From Haloplanus litoreus (lineage in GTDB: Archaea; Halobacteriota; Halobacteria; Halobacteriales; Haloferacaceae), in NCBI RefSeq assembly GCF_042677945.1, contig NZ_JBHUDN010000006.1: a stretch of 64,000 nucleotides of DNA; one strand, written 5' to 3'. The notes under the pieces were generated by a model. That model searched no databases. It was given only the letters and a program-made list of their open reading frames with translations, and was not told where the DNA came from. A program made the translations under genes and the position numbers. Position 1 is the stretch's first letter. Every line of letters starts with the position of its first letter. This document shows, in pieces, positions 24,355 through 32,885 of the stretch.

Positions 24355-25716
24355 CTAGTACTTTGGATCGGCGCCGGTCGTCTCGTAGATGCGATCCATG
24401 AGCGCGTCGCGGTCCGACTGCCAGGCCGACAGTTCCGCCGGCCCGGACGGGTAGGACTCGTATCGGCCCATCAGCTCCTCGGCGAGCTGTTTCGTCCGGT
24501 AGAAATCCAGGATGGTCCCCCAGTAGCCGAAGCTCTTGATCGCGCTCTTGAGCTTCAGCGCGAGACCCATGGAGGTAGAGCCGGAGTACAGCGCCTCGGC
24601 GAGTTTCTCGCCCGGGAGCGCCGCGAGCAGGCCCATCAGGTCGTCGACGTCGACGGCCGTCGAGAGCACGTTGTACACGTCCAGACCGGCGTAGCGCCCG
24701 CCGAAGTGGTCCATCACGCGCTCGTTGTACTCCCAGAGCGCCGCCTCGGTCGGGTCGTCGAGGGCGTCGACGATGGTCTCGGCGGCGTAGGTACCGGCGT
24801 AGGCCGCCCCGGCGATACCGCCGCCGGTCGTCGGATTGACGTGGCCGGCGGCGTCGCCAACGGCGACGAAGCCCGGAGCGACGGCCGAGTCGTACGGCCG
24901 CCGGGTGGGCAGTGCCGCGCCGAGTTTGTCCCTCACTTCGGCGCCCGCGAACTCGGGCCGGTTCTGCAGGTCGTTGCGGAGGTCCCGAACCAGTTTCATC
25001 GGCTCCTCCGTCATCTGGAAGCCCAAGCCGGCGTTGATGGTCGTGCTCGTCCGCGGGAAGTACCAGAGATAGCCCGCCGCCCGCTGGGTCGGCTTGAACA
25101 CGAGGGCGTCGTCCCACTCCACGGGCTCGGGTACCTCGACGATTTCGCGATACGCCGAGCAGAACTGCGAGTAGGAGACGTTGGTGTCGAAGGTGGTCGA
25201 CTCTAGATCCGCTTTGTCCTGCAGAATGGAGAGCGCGCCCGCGGCGTCGACGGTGACGTCGGCATCGTAGGTGACCGGATCACCCTTCCGGACGCCGCGG
25301 ACGCCGGTGACGCGGGTGTCGTCCTGACACACGTCCTGTACGACGGTGTCGTAGTGGAAGTCGGCGCCGGCGCGTTCGGCGCCCTCGATGATCCGCCGGC
25401 CGTACTCGAAGCGGTCGATGACGGCCAGTTCGCCCGGGACCGGAATGTCGAGGACCGTCTCGTGGGCGGGCAGTTCGAACCGGCCGTGGTCGACGCCGGT
25501 GTTGGTGAACGACGACTCGATCTGTGACTTGGGGATGGCGTCCGGGAAGGCGTCGGCCCCTTTCAGGGCGTCGCCACACGCGATGTGGCCCGCCTCCTGC
25601 TCGTCTTTCCGCTCGACGACGACGACGTCGAGGCCGTCGTGTGCGAGGCTCGCGGCCGCGTAACATCCGGCCGTCCCCGCTCCGACGACGACGACGTCGT
25701 ACTCGTGGGTGGTCAT
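24355..25716 (-). CDS. geranylgeranyl reductase-family flavoprotein
   Basis: A 453-residue FAD enzyme. The dinucleotide-binding start is YDVVVVGAGTAGCYAAASLA at residues 6-25, AGYLWYFPRTSTTINAGLGF lies near 215, and the second FAD motif AVAPGFVAVGDAAGHVNPTT near 280 is followed by GGGIAGAAYAGTYAAETI. The family saturates geranylgeranyl chains of archaeal ether lipids (or of quinones). Haloarchaea have several paralogues, so which substrate this one uses is open. The upstream open frame before 25716 is not protein-like. Confidence 0.87.
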   Translation of the reverse strand: MTTHEYDVVVVGAGTAGCYAAASLAHDGLDVVVVERKDEQEAGHIACGDALKGADAFPDAIPKSQIESSFTNTGVDHGRFELPAHETVLDIPVPGELAVIDRFEYGRRIIEGAERAGADFHYDTVVQDVCQDDTRVTGVRGVRKGDPVTYDADVTVDAAGALSILQDKADLESTTFDTNVSYSQFCSAYREIVEVPEPVEWDDALVFKPTQRAAGYLWYFPRTSTTINAGLGFQMTEEPMKLVRDLRNDLQNRPEFAGAEVRDKLGAALPTRRPYDSAVAPGFVAVGDAAGHVNPTTGGGIAGAAYAGTYAAETIVDALDDPTEAALWEYNERVMDHFGGRYAGLDVYNVLSTAVDVDDLMGLLAALPGEKLAEALYSGSTSMGLALKLKSAIKSFGYWGTILDFYRTKQLAEELMGRYESYPSGPAELSAWQSDRDALMDRIYETTGADPKY

Positions 25717-25818
25717 TGACGAAGTGTCGCGCCCGCGCTGGGAAAACTCTTTATTCCCGTTTCGTCGCCGGTGAGCCGACGGAACGCGCCGGCGGGCACG
25801 CTCCACTGGCGGGCGTGC

Positions 25819-27197
25819 TCACGACGACCCCTCGACCGCCCGTTCGATAACGGCCCGTGCGTCGGCGATCAGTTCGTCGACCGCCTCGCTCTCGGCGTAG
25901 AGACGGACGTACGGCTCGGTGCCGCTGGGCCGGACCAGCACCCACGAGCCGTCGGGACGGTCGAGTCGCACCCCGTGGGTGGTGTCGACGCTCGCCTCTG
26001 GGAACGCCTCGGGAAGCGCCGTCGCCAGGTGCTCCATCGTCGCCGCCTTCGCCGTGTCGGGACAGGGAACGCTCACCTTGCGATAGGGCCGCTCGGTCAC
26101 CGGGTCGCGCAGGGCGGGGAACCCCTCGTCGGCGACGAATCGGGCGATCACCGCCGCGCTGACGACGCCGTCGATCCACCCGCCGAACGCGGGGTGGATG
26201 TGCTTCCAGGGTTCGGCCGCGAACGCCACCGTGCCGCCCGCCTCGCGCACCCGGGCGATCCCCTCGTGGAGGGCGCCGAGGGCGACACGTTCGGTCCGTC
26301 CGCCGGCCGCAGCGACACGTTCGTCGATGCGGCCGGAGGCGTTCGGCGTCGTCACCACGACCGGATCGGCCACGTCACAGGCACGGACGTACCGCTCGGC
26401 GACGATGGCGAGGACCGTATCCTCGTGGATCACCTCCCCCTCGTCGTCGACGATCACGATCCGGTCGGCGTCGCCGTCGTGACCGATCCCCAGAGCGGCG
26501 TCGCCGTCGGCGACGAACCGCCGGAGTCCCGCCAGGGAGTCGGGCGTCGGCTTGCTCCCCCGACCGGGGAAGTGGCCGTCCACGTTCGCGTGCAGGGTGA
26601 CGACGTCCGCGCCGAGTTCGCGGAGGACCGCCGGCGTCGCCAGCGCCCCCATCCCGTTCGCGCAGTCGACGACCACGCGCAGGCCGCCGAGGGAGGCGCC
26701 GTACCCGCGGGCGTAGTCGACGACCGCCTCGCGGTAGTCGGAGAGCGGCGACCCCTCCCGACGGTCGCCCCAGTCGTCCCACGCGACCGGGCCCTCGGCG
26801 GCCTCGACGCGTCGCTCGACGGTTCGCTCCGCGTCGCCGTCGTACTCGACGCCGTCCAGAAAGCACTTGATGCCGTTGTCGCCGGGCGGGTTGTGCGACG
26901 CGGTGAGCATCACCCCGCGTCGTCCCCGTGAGGCGAACGCGAGCGTCGGGGTGGGTACGACGCCGATTCGGCTCACCGAGGCACCCCCCGAGAGGACGCG
27001 NNNNNNGCGGCGGCGAGGCCCGCGCCCGTCGTCCGGCCGTCGCGACCGATCACCACCTCCGGTTCCCGAGACGTGGCCGGCGTCTCGGCCCCGTCCTCGG
27101 CCTCGCGGCCGACCGCCCGCCCGACTGCCACCGCGAGTTCCGGCGTCACGTCCGTCTCCACGCTGCCGCGGATGCCCGCCGTCCCGAAGAGATCCAT
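25819..27197 (-). CDS. glmM: phosphohexomutase (phosphoglucosamine/phosphomannomutase family)
   Basis: About 460 residues once the gap is closed. It begins MDLFGTAGIRGSVETDVTPE, with the catalytic serine loop GVMLTASHNPPGDNGIKCFL, the Mg-binding loop ALGIGHDGDADRIVIVDD, and the sugar and phosphate loops AFAAEPWKHIHPAFGGWIDG and VLVRPSGTEPYVRLYAES. It moves phosphate between C1 and C6 of a hexose or glucosamine, feeding nucleotide-sugar synthesis. The 6-N gap separates two frames. By comparison with the family about four residues are missing, so the gap length is wrong. I chose the ATG at 27197 over the GTG at 27203. Confidence 0.87.
27001..27006. other. assembly gap (6 N) inside the phosphohexomutase gene
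   Basis: The reading frame differs on either side, although both sides belong to the same enzyme. The true gap is probably a little over ten bases. Confidence 0.9.
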
Positions 27198-27279
27198 ACC
27201 CACCCTCCGGAAGCCATCGGTTTGTATCGGTCGGTGGCGGTATCGAAAGCTTCACCGGCGCCCCGGCGGATGGACCGGT

Positions 27280-28944
27280 ATGTCAGCGGCCGAGTCGTCG
27301 GCCGGCGTCGGGACGCGGGTCGCCGTCGTCGCCCTCACCGTCGTCGCCCTCACCGTCGTCGCCCTGGCCCTGCGTCTCGTCGGCCTCGGGTCCCGGCCCT
27401 TCCACTGGGACGAGGCCCGCGTCGGGTACTGGAGCCTCCGCTTTCTCGACACCGGCGCGTTCGAGTACCGCCCCGTCGCTGGCGGTCCCTTCCTCTACGT
27501 CGTCGACCGGACCGTCTTCGCCCTCGTCGGCGCCACCGACGCCACGGCCCGCGGCGTCGTCGCCGTGGTCGGTGGTCTCGCTCCCCTCACGGCACTGCTC
27601 TTCCGTGGCCGGTCCACCGCGGGGGACGCCCCGCCGCGCTACCGACTTGACGACGCGGAGACCGTCGCCTTCGCCGGCCTCCTCGCCGTCAGTCCCGTGC
27701 TGCTCTACTACGGTCGCTTCCTCCGCGGCGACGTGCCCCTCGCCGTCTTCTCGCTCGTCGTCGTCGGCTGTGCGATCCGAATCCTGGACGGCGACGGTGC
27801 GGGCTATCGCTACCTCGGTGCCGCGGCGCTCGGCCTCGCGCTCGCGTCCTCGGCGTTCGTCGTCGGCACGCTCGTCTGTCTCCTCGCCGCGGCGGTGCTC
27901 ACCGTCGATCAGCGACGACTCGTCGGCGAGGGAGCATCCGCCCGTGACCTCCTCGAACGCGCGGCCGAGCGGCTCCGTGGCTCCACCCGATCGGCGCTCG
28001 GCGCCCTCGGCATCCTGCTCGCCGTCCACCTGTTCTTTTACGCCCCCCGCGCGGACGGGTCGATCCGGCCGTCGCTCGCGACCGTCGACGCGGCGGTTCT
28101 CGGGTCGTTACGGAAGTTCTACGGCGTGCGCGTCGTCGGCCGACGACAGGGCGGCGAGCACGAACTCCTCCCGTACCTGAGCGCGCACGTCGAGACGTTA
28201 CTCGCGGCGTCGGCCGTCGTCCTCGCGCTGGCGTTCGTGGGCTTTCTCGTCGACCGCTACGGCCGCGGCCCGTCGCGGCCGGTGGTCGCCTTCCACGCCT
28301 ACTGGGCGGGCGTCTCGCTGCTCGTCTTCCCCATCATCACCGAGGAGAGCGCGGCGTGGCTGGCCGTCCACACCGTCGCGCCGGCGCTCGTCCCGGCGGC
28401 GGCGGGCGTCGGTCTGCTCGTCCGGTACGGATCGCGCGCCCTCGACCGCTCGGACGCGACGGGCGTCGCCGTCGCGGCGCTACTCGGACTCGCCGTGGCC
28501 GGACAGCTCGGCGTCGCCGTCGCGGGTACCGCCTACGGACCGACGAGCACCGAGAATCCGCTCGTTCACCACGCCCAGCCGGCGGATGACCTCGACCCCT
28601 TCGTCGCGGACGTCTCGGCCGCCATCGAGGGCAACGAGGGGACCGACGTGCTGTTCTACGGCACGACGTTCGTCCCCGCGGGGGAGACGAGTGTCGATCG
28701 GCCGCCCGTCGGCGTCACGTGGGGGAATCGCCTGCCGCTACCGTGGTATCTCGAACGGCTGGGTGCGGAAACCGACGGCGTCCGCGACGTCGATGGGCTG
28801 GCGGCCATCGAGCGTCCACCACCCGTGGTGGTCGCCGACGCCGGCCAGCGTTCGACGGTCGCGTCACACCTCGACGGCTACGAGACGAGTACGTATCGCC
28901 TGTCGCTCTGGAACCGAGAAGTCGTCGTGTTCGTCCGCGCCTAG
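27280..28944 (+). CDS. Agl23-like (TIGR03663-type) multi-spanning membrane protein
   Basis: A 554-residue protein with about ten to twelve membrane helices. The first loop has LGSRPFHWDEARVGYWSLRF (residues 34-53), the short acidic motif typical of GT-C-fold glycosyltransferases and of the TIGR03663 family, labelled flippase-activity-associated protein Agl23 in haloarchaea. The last about 120 residues form a soluble domain, DVLFYGTTFVPAGETSVDRP onward. It probably acts in N-glycosylation or surface polysaccharide assembly. The neighbouring phosphohexomutase would supply sugar precursors, and the two genes diverge from a short shared region. Confidence 0.78.
   Translation: MSAAESSAGVGTRVAVVALTVVALTVVALALRLVGLGSRPFHWDEARVGYWSLRFLDTGAFEYRPVAGGPFLYVVDRTVFALVGATDATARGVVAVVGGLAPLTALLFRGRSTAGDAPPRYRLDDAETVAFAGLLAVSPVLLYYGRFLRGDVPLAVFSLVVVGCAIRILDGDGAGYRYLGAAALGLALASSAFVVGTLVCLLAAAVLTVDQRRLVGEGASARDLLERAAERLRGSTRSALGALGILLAVHLFFYAPRADGSIRPSLATVDAAVLGSLRKFYGVRVVGRRQGGEHELLPYLSAHVETLLAASAVVLALAFVGFLVDRYGRGPSRPVVAFHAYWAGVSLLVFPIITEESAAWLAVHTVAPALVPAAAGVGLLVRYGSRALDRSDATGVAVAALLGLAVAGQLGVAVAGTAYGPTSTENPLVHHAQPADDLDPFVADVSAAIEGNEGTDVLFYGTTFVPAGETSVDRPPVGVTWGNRLPLPWYLERLGAETDGVRDVDGLAAIERPPPVVVADAGQRSTVASHLDGYETSTYRLSLWNREVVVFVRA
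27325..27369 (+). repeat. three tandem 15-bp repeats
   Basis: GTCGTCGCCCTCACC twice followed by GTCGTCGCCCTGGCC, coding VVALT-VVALT-VVALA in the first membrane helix of the Agl23-like protein. This short slippage-prone repeat could change helix length in steps of five residues. Confidence 0.85.
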
Positions 28945-29894
28945 CGGAAGCCCATCGCCTCGATCTGTTCCTGATACCGGTTGCGGATGGTGACCTCGGT
29001 CACCTGAGCGACGTCGGCCACCTCGCGCTGGGTCTTCTTTTCGTTGCAGAGCAGGGAGGCGGCGTAGATGGCCGCGGCGGCGAAGCCAGTGGGCGATTTG
29101 CCAGAGAGGAGTCCCTGTTCGGCAGAGACGTCGATGATCTCCGTCGCCTTCGCCTGAACCTCCTCGCTCAGTTCGAGGGCGGAGGCAAACCGCGGAACGA
29201 ACTGCTTGGGGTCGACCGGCTTGAGTTCCAGTCCGAGTTCCTGAGAGATGTAGCGGTAGGTCCGACCGATCTCCTTCTGGGGAACCCGGGACACCTCGGC
29301 CACCTCGTCGAGGGAGCGGGGGATGCCCTCCTGTCGGCAGGCGGCGTAGAGCGCGGCGGTGGCGACGCCCTCGATGGAGCGGCCGCGGATGAGGTCCTCG
29401 TTGAGCGCGCGCCGATAGATGACCGACGCCACCTCCCGGACCGAGCGCGGAACCCCGAGCGCGGAGGCCATCCGGTCGATTTCCGAGAGCGCGAACTGGA
29501 GGTTGCGCTCGCCCGCGTCCTTGGTTCGGATGCGCTCTTGCCACTTCCGCAGGCGGTGCATCTGCGAACGCTTCTCGGAGGAGAGCGACCGCCCGTAGGC
29601 GTCCTTGTCCTTCCAGTCGATGGTCGTCGTCAGCCCGCGGTCGTGCATCGTCTCGGTGATCGGGGCACCCACCCGGGACTTGCTCTGTCGTTCCGAGTGG
29701 TTGAACGCCCGCCACTCCGGTCCGCGGTCGATCTGTCGTTCGTCGATGACGAGTCCACAGTCGTCACAGACGAGCTCCCCCTGATCGGCGTCCGTGACGA
29801 TGTTGTCGGATCCACACTCGGGGCAGTCAACGGATTCGTCCGCTTCCTGTTCCGTTTCTTGGCTCCGCTGACGTTGGCGGCTCGGACGTTCCAT
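28941..29894 (-). CDS. tfb: transcription initiation factor B (TFB)
   Basis: A 317-residue protein: a zinc ribbon (CPECGSDNIV then CDDCGLVI, residues 24-48), the B-reader/linker region RQSKSRVGAPITETMHDRGL, and two cyclin repeats of about 90 residues (AGERNLQFALSEIDRMASAL and KPVDPKQFVPRFASALELSE onward). It ends with the DNA-binding helix DVAQVTEVTIRNRYQEQI, which contacts the BRE. TFB recruits RNA polymerase to TBP-bound promoters; haloarchaea have several TFBs. A strong TATA box lies 25 bases upstream. It overlaps the Agl23-like gene by four bases. Confidence 0.96.
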   Translation of the reverse strand: MERPSRQRQRSQETEQEADESVDCPECGSDNIVTDADQGELVCDDCGLVIDERQIDRGPEWRAFNHSERQSKSRVGAPITETMHDRGLTTTIDWKDKDAYGRSLSSEKRSQMHRLRKWQERIRTKDAGERNLQFALSEIDRMASALGVPRSVREVASVIYRRALNEDLIRGRSIEGVATAALYAACRQEGIPRSLDEVAEVSRVPQKEIGRTYRYISQELGLELKPVDPKQFVPRFASALELSEEVQAKATEIIDVSAEQGLLSGKSPTGFAAAAIYAASLLCNEKKTQREVADVAQVTEVTIRNRYQEQIEAMGFR

Positions 29895-29912
29895 TATAAG
29901 TGTCGTGGCGAA

Positions 29913-29925
29913 CCTTTTATTTAAA
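29913..29925 (-). promoter_or_regulatory. TATA box of the tfb gene
   Basis: TTTAAATAAAAGG on the minus strand, centred 25 bases before the ATG at 29894. This is one of the strongest promoter-like sites in the window, consistent with a leaderless, well-expressed gene. Confidence 0.7.
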
Positions 29926-30105
29926 CCTTTGGTCGCCCCCGGTGAACTCGGCGCCGAGTCGGGGAGGGCGACGGGGTCACTCTCGACGTCGGTGCAGCGG
30001 AGGATTCGACCGGACGCCCCGTCGAAGGCCGACTCGGCCGGATTCGATGGGGGTGAGAATCACACGGCTCCGGGGTGGACGGCTGGTCGGCGGCGTGGCT
30101 CGCGG

Positions 30106-30507
30106 TTAGCTCTCGACCGGCCGACCCGCATCGGCGGCCTCGTATTTGGTCTCGAACTCCTGGATAAGCTGTCCCATCTTGGCGTACCAGTCGTTGAGCA
30201 TACGCTGCATGTCGTCGGCGATTTTGGACGGGTCGGTCGGCGAGTAGACGTGGTAGTAGCCGCCCTGGTCGTAGTTGACCTGTTCTTTCCCGATGAAGCC
30301 CGTCTGGAGCAGTCGCTGCACGGCGCGATAGGCCGTGGACCGTTCGCGGTCCACCGCGTCCGCGATCTCGTCGACCGTCAGGGGCTCCCCGGCGTCGACG
30401 AGCGCCCGGAAACACGCCTTGTCGAGCTGTTTGAGCCCGTGGAAGCACTCCAGGAGACCTTCACACTCCATGTCCCGCTGGAGTTGTTCCGACATCGAAT
30501 CCGACAT
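30106..30507 (-). CDS. TrmB-like helix-turn-helix regulator
   Basis: A 133-residue protein. The winged helix is CFRALVDAGEPLTVDEIADA then VDRERSTAYRAVQRLLQTGF and IGKEQVNYDQGGYYHVYSPT. A helical tail, IADDMQRMLNDWYAKMGQLI, serves as dimerisation region. It resembles the short TrmB/PadR-like regulators that sit beside transporter or sulfur genes in haloarchaea. It lies 86 bases downstream of the TauE/SafE gene in the same direction and so may regulate the sulfur group that follows upstream on the same strand. This is an inference from position. Confidence 0.75.
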   Translation of the reverse strand: MSDSMSEQLQRDMECEGLLECFHGLKQLDKACFRALVDAGEPLTVDEIADAVDRERSTAYRAVQRLLQTGFIGKEQVNYDQGGYYHVYSPTDPSKIADDMQRMLNDWYAKMGQLIQEFETKYEAADAGRPVES

Positions 30508-30534
30508 GGTATCCTCTGATGGTACACGCCAGAT

Positions 30535-30543
30535 AGTTAAAAG
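30535..30543 (-). promoter_or_regulatory. TATA-like box of the regulator gene
   Basis: CTTTTAACT on the minus strand, centred about 32 bases before the ATG at 30507. The regulator thus has its own promoter. Confidence 0.45.
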
Positions 30544-30593
30544 ACTTGTGTAGAGATCGCACAATTTTGCGGCAGTTCGCGCCGCTGTCTAAG

Positions 30594-31583
30594 TCAGGAG
30601 GTGAGTCGTCGACACCACGAATCGCCGGAACCGGTCCGGAGCCGACAGACCGCCGAGAGGACGACGGCCCCGCTGACCAGCATCGCCGCGCCGAAGATCA
30701 ACGCGATGCTGACCGTCTCGAGGGCGGGCACGTCGTGGATCGTCCCGACCCGTTTGGCGGCGACGGCGAGGCTCCCCGCGAGAAGCATCGCCGCGAAGAA
30801 GCCCTTGATCTCGTCGTCGTCGACGAACTGGGTGGCACCGGCGCCGATGCGGGCGCCCAGCGCGCTCCCGAGGAGGAGCGTCGCCACGACCGGCAGGTCG
30901 ACCAGTCCGTCCTGTGCGTAGACGAAGGCGCCGAAGGCGCCGGAGATGGTGATCTGGAGGATATCCGTCCCGACGGCGACGGCCGCGGGGACGCCGATGC
31001 CGTACATCATCGCGGGCATCAGGAGGAATCCCCCGCCGACGCCGAGGAACCCGGAGAGTGTGCCGACGATCAGTCCGAGTCCGAACACGAGGGTCGCGGA
31101 GACACGCACGTCACCCCGAAACGTGACCATCGGCGGGAGTTCGACGGCCTGGACCCGAGCGGAGAGGTCGACCCCCGTGGAGTCGTCGTCGGATCGGGCG
31201 TCGCGGAGGGTCACGAGGCCGACGGCGGCCAACAGTCCCACGTAGAGACCGCCGATGACCGAATCGGCCGAGCCGGTGGCGTGGAGGAAGTCCACGCCGC
31301 GTTTTCCCGCCTCGATGCCCAGGGTCATCGCGACGGTCACCAGCACGGCGAGCGTGTAGTCGACCTGGCCGTGGTCGCGGTGGCGGAGTGCGCCGATGAC
31401 GCTGGTGCCGAACACGAAAGCCAGACCGCTCCCGACGGCGACGCGAGACGGGTAGCCGAGTACCAGAAGCGCCGGCGTGACGAGGAACGAGCCACCCATG
31501 CCGAAGAACCCGAACAGGATGCCGACGAGGAGACCGAACCCGACGAACAGCGCGAGCAGCGCCGGCCCCAGTCCGAACACCAT
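30594..31583 (-). CDS. TauE/SafE-family sulfite/sulfur-compound exporter
   Basis: A 329-residue membrane protein with eight to nine helices arranged as two repeats. The first has GILFGFFGMGGSFLVTPALL and the second GTLSGFLGVGGGFLLMPAMM; these paired glycine-rich re-entrant loops define the family. It is thought to move sulfite, thiosulfate or sulfoacetate across the membrane. The neighbours (DUF7512-like peptide, YeeE/YedE halves, rhodanese-MBL protein) all belong to sulfur metabolism, supporting that role. It begins three bases after the stop of the 49-residue protein. Confidence 0.88.
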   Translation of the reverse strand: MVFGLGPALLALFVGFGLLVGILFGFFGMGGSFLVTPALLVLGYPSRVAVGSGLAFVFGTSVIGALRHRDHGQVDYTLAVLVTVAMTLGIEAGKRGVDFLHATGSADSVIGGLYVGLLAAVGLVTLRDARSDDDSTGVDLSARVQAVELPPMVTFRGDVRVSATLVFGLGLIVGTLSGFLGVGGGFLLMPAMMYGIGVPAAVAVGTDILQITISGAFGAFVYAQDGLVDLPVVATLLLGSALGARIGAGATQFVDDDEIKGFFAAMLLAGSLAVAAKRVGTIHDVPALETVSIALIFGAAMLVSGAVVLSAVCRLRTGSGDSWCRRLTS

Positions 31584-31586
31584 CGG

Positions 31587-31736
31587 CTACTCGTCCCCGA
31601 GAATCCGCCGCACTCCCGGCGCGAGCGCGTGGGTCACCACACCGTACCCGGCGTAGAGCGCCATGGACTCCACGAGTACGGCCCCCACGAGAACCGCCGC
31701 CCGCGCCGTCCCGGGCAACGTCGAGACGTCGATCAT
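31587..31736 (-). CDS. 49-residue membrane protein, DUF7512-like
   Basis: A tiny protein, MIDVSTLPGTARAAVLVGAV, with one membrane helix (AAVLVGAVLVESMALYAGYG) and a short charged tail ending RRILGDE. It is too short for usual gene calling. I recall peptides of this pattern placed beside TauE/SafE genes in haloarchaea (DUF7512), which suggests a small subunit or regulator of the transporter. Only three bases separate it from the transporter gene, so both come from one transcript and the small protein is made first. Confidence 0.7.
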   Translation of the reverse strand: MIDVSTLPGTARAAVLVGAVLVESMALYAGYGVVTHALAPGVRRILGDE

Positions 31737-31778
31737 CGTGTCCCGCCGCTCGGTCGTGTGGGGCGCAAACTATTCTGC

Positions 31779-31790
31779 ACACGTCCGTGT
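31779..31790. promoter_or_regulatory. palindrome ACACG-TC-CGTGT upstream of the DUF7512-TauE genes
   Basis: Inverted repeat with five-base arms at about 43-54 bases before the ATG at 31736, next to a TATA-like GAATAGTTT (minus strand). It is a candidate operator for the sulfur genes. The arms are short and no second copy was found in the group, so confidence is low. Confidence 0.3.
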
Positions 31791-31920
31791 AGTCGGGCTG
31801 TTCGTATTAACGCTTTTGGGACTACCACACAATACTATTTCGGCGAGATAGCCATAACGTATCGAAAATCGATCCGACCGACGACGGGGAAGTGTCGGAA
31901 CACCGAGTCGAGCGTCGACC

Positions 31921-32391
31921 TCAGTCGCCGCCAGTCGGACTGGGAGCGACATCGGTCGACCGACTCCGCCAGCGGCCCTGGAGATAGGCGCCGAGGAACA
32001 TGCCACCGATGGCCCAGAGGATGGAGAGGTTGCCGACGCCGAGACTGGCGTAGCCGGCGCCGGGACAGACGCCCGACAGGCCCCAGCCGACGCCGAAGAT
32101 GGCGCCGCCGACGAGGACGTTGCGGTCGAACGACTTCAGTCGGCGTTCGAAGCGGTCGCCCGTGAGCGGCGCCCGGGACAGCACGCGGGGAGCGAGGGCG
32201 TACACGACACCCGTGACCGCCGCGGCGCCGAACAACACGAACAGGAGGCCGAAGTCCTCGAACAGGAGGAACTCGAGGACGACTTCGGGGCGGGCCATGT
32301 GGCTGTAGGCCAGGCCGAACCCGAACAGGAGTCCACCGACCAGCACCACCGGGACGAACAGCGGATGCCGGTCGTCGGGGGCGCCGGCCAT
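31921..32391 (-). CDS. YeeE/YedE-family half-transporter, DUF6691-like
   Basis: A 156-residue membrane protein with four helices and the family segment GVGWGLSGVCPGAGYASLGV near residue 100. This Gly/Cys-containing loop is the selectivity region of YeeE-type thiosulfate carriers. It corresponds to the second half of the two-part YeeE/YedE proteins. Its start overlaps the stop of the first half (ATGA at 32388-32391), so the halves are made together and probably form one thiosulfate or sulfur-transfer channel. Confidence 0.85.
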   Translation of the reverse strand: MAGAPDDRHPLFVPVVLVGGLLFGFGLAYSHMARPEVVLEFLLFEDFGLLFVLFGAAAVTGVVYALAPRVLSRAPLTGDRFERRLKSFDRNVLVGGAIFGVGWGLSGVCPGAGYASLGVGNLSILWAIGGMFLGAYLQGRWRSRSTDVAPSPTGGD

Positions 32392-32879
32392 CAGCCGCCC
32401 ACCCCCAGCGCGGCCACCAGATTGGCAGTCCCGATGGCGACGAGCAGGAACGTCACGACGCCGACGAGCGACGTCTTCGACGCCGAACCGACCCCGCAGA
32501 CACCGTGACCGGAGGTACAGCCCTTGCCGAGGCGGGTGCCGATCCCGACGAGGACGCCGCCGGCGAGGAGTCGCCAGGGCCGCACGCTCGTCGACCACGT
32601 CCCGCCCTGGTAGACGACGGCGTAGACGGCGGCGCCGAGGACGATACCGAGCGTGAAGACGAGTCGCCAGTCGCGGGAGGCGACGTACCGCTGGAATCGC
32701 GACTGGCCGGAGACGTAGGACAGTGTCGACTCGAGGAACGTGCTCGCACCGGCGCTGATGCCCGTCCCGAGGTAGACGACGGCAGCACCGAGGCCGACGA
32801 AGAGGCCGCCGACGGCGTACCGGGTCCAGCCGTTCGGGAAGGAATCGACGACGGGAACGAGCGCGGCCGGATCGATCAC
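32391..32879 (-). CDS. YeeE/YedE-family half-transporter
   Basis: A 162-residue membrane protein with four to five helices and the motif GTRLGKGCTSGHGVCGVGSA near residue 115, where Cys and His line the path of the sulfur substrate in YeeE. With the following gene it makes up a complete YeeE/YedE unit that takes up thiosulfate or transfers sulfane sulfur. It comes six bases after the rhodanese-MBL gene, strongly suggesting a single operon for periplasm-to-cytoplasm sulfur handling. Confidence 0.87.
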   Translation of the reverse strand: MIDPAALVPVVDSFPNGWTRYAVGGLFVGLGAAVVYLGTGISAGASTFLESTLSYVSGQSRFQRYVASRDWRLVFTLGIVLGAAVYAVVYQGGTWSTSVRPWRLLAGGVLVGIGTRLGKGCTSGHGVCGVGSASKTSLVGVVTFLLVAIGTANLVAALGVGG

Positions 32880-32885
32880 GAGCGA

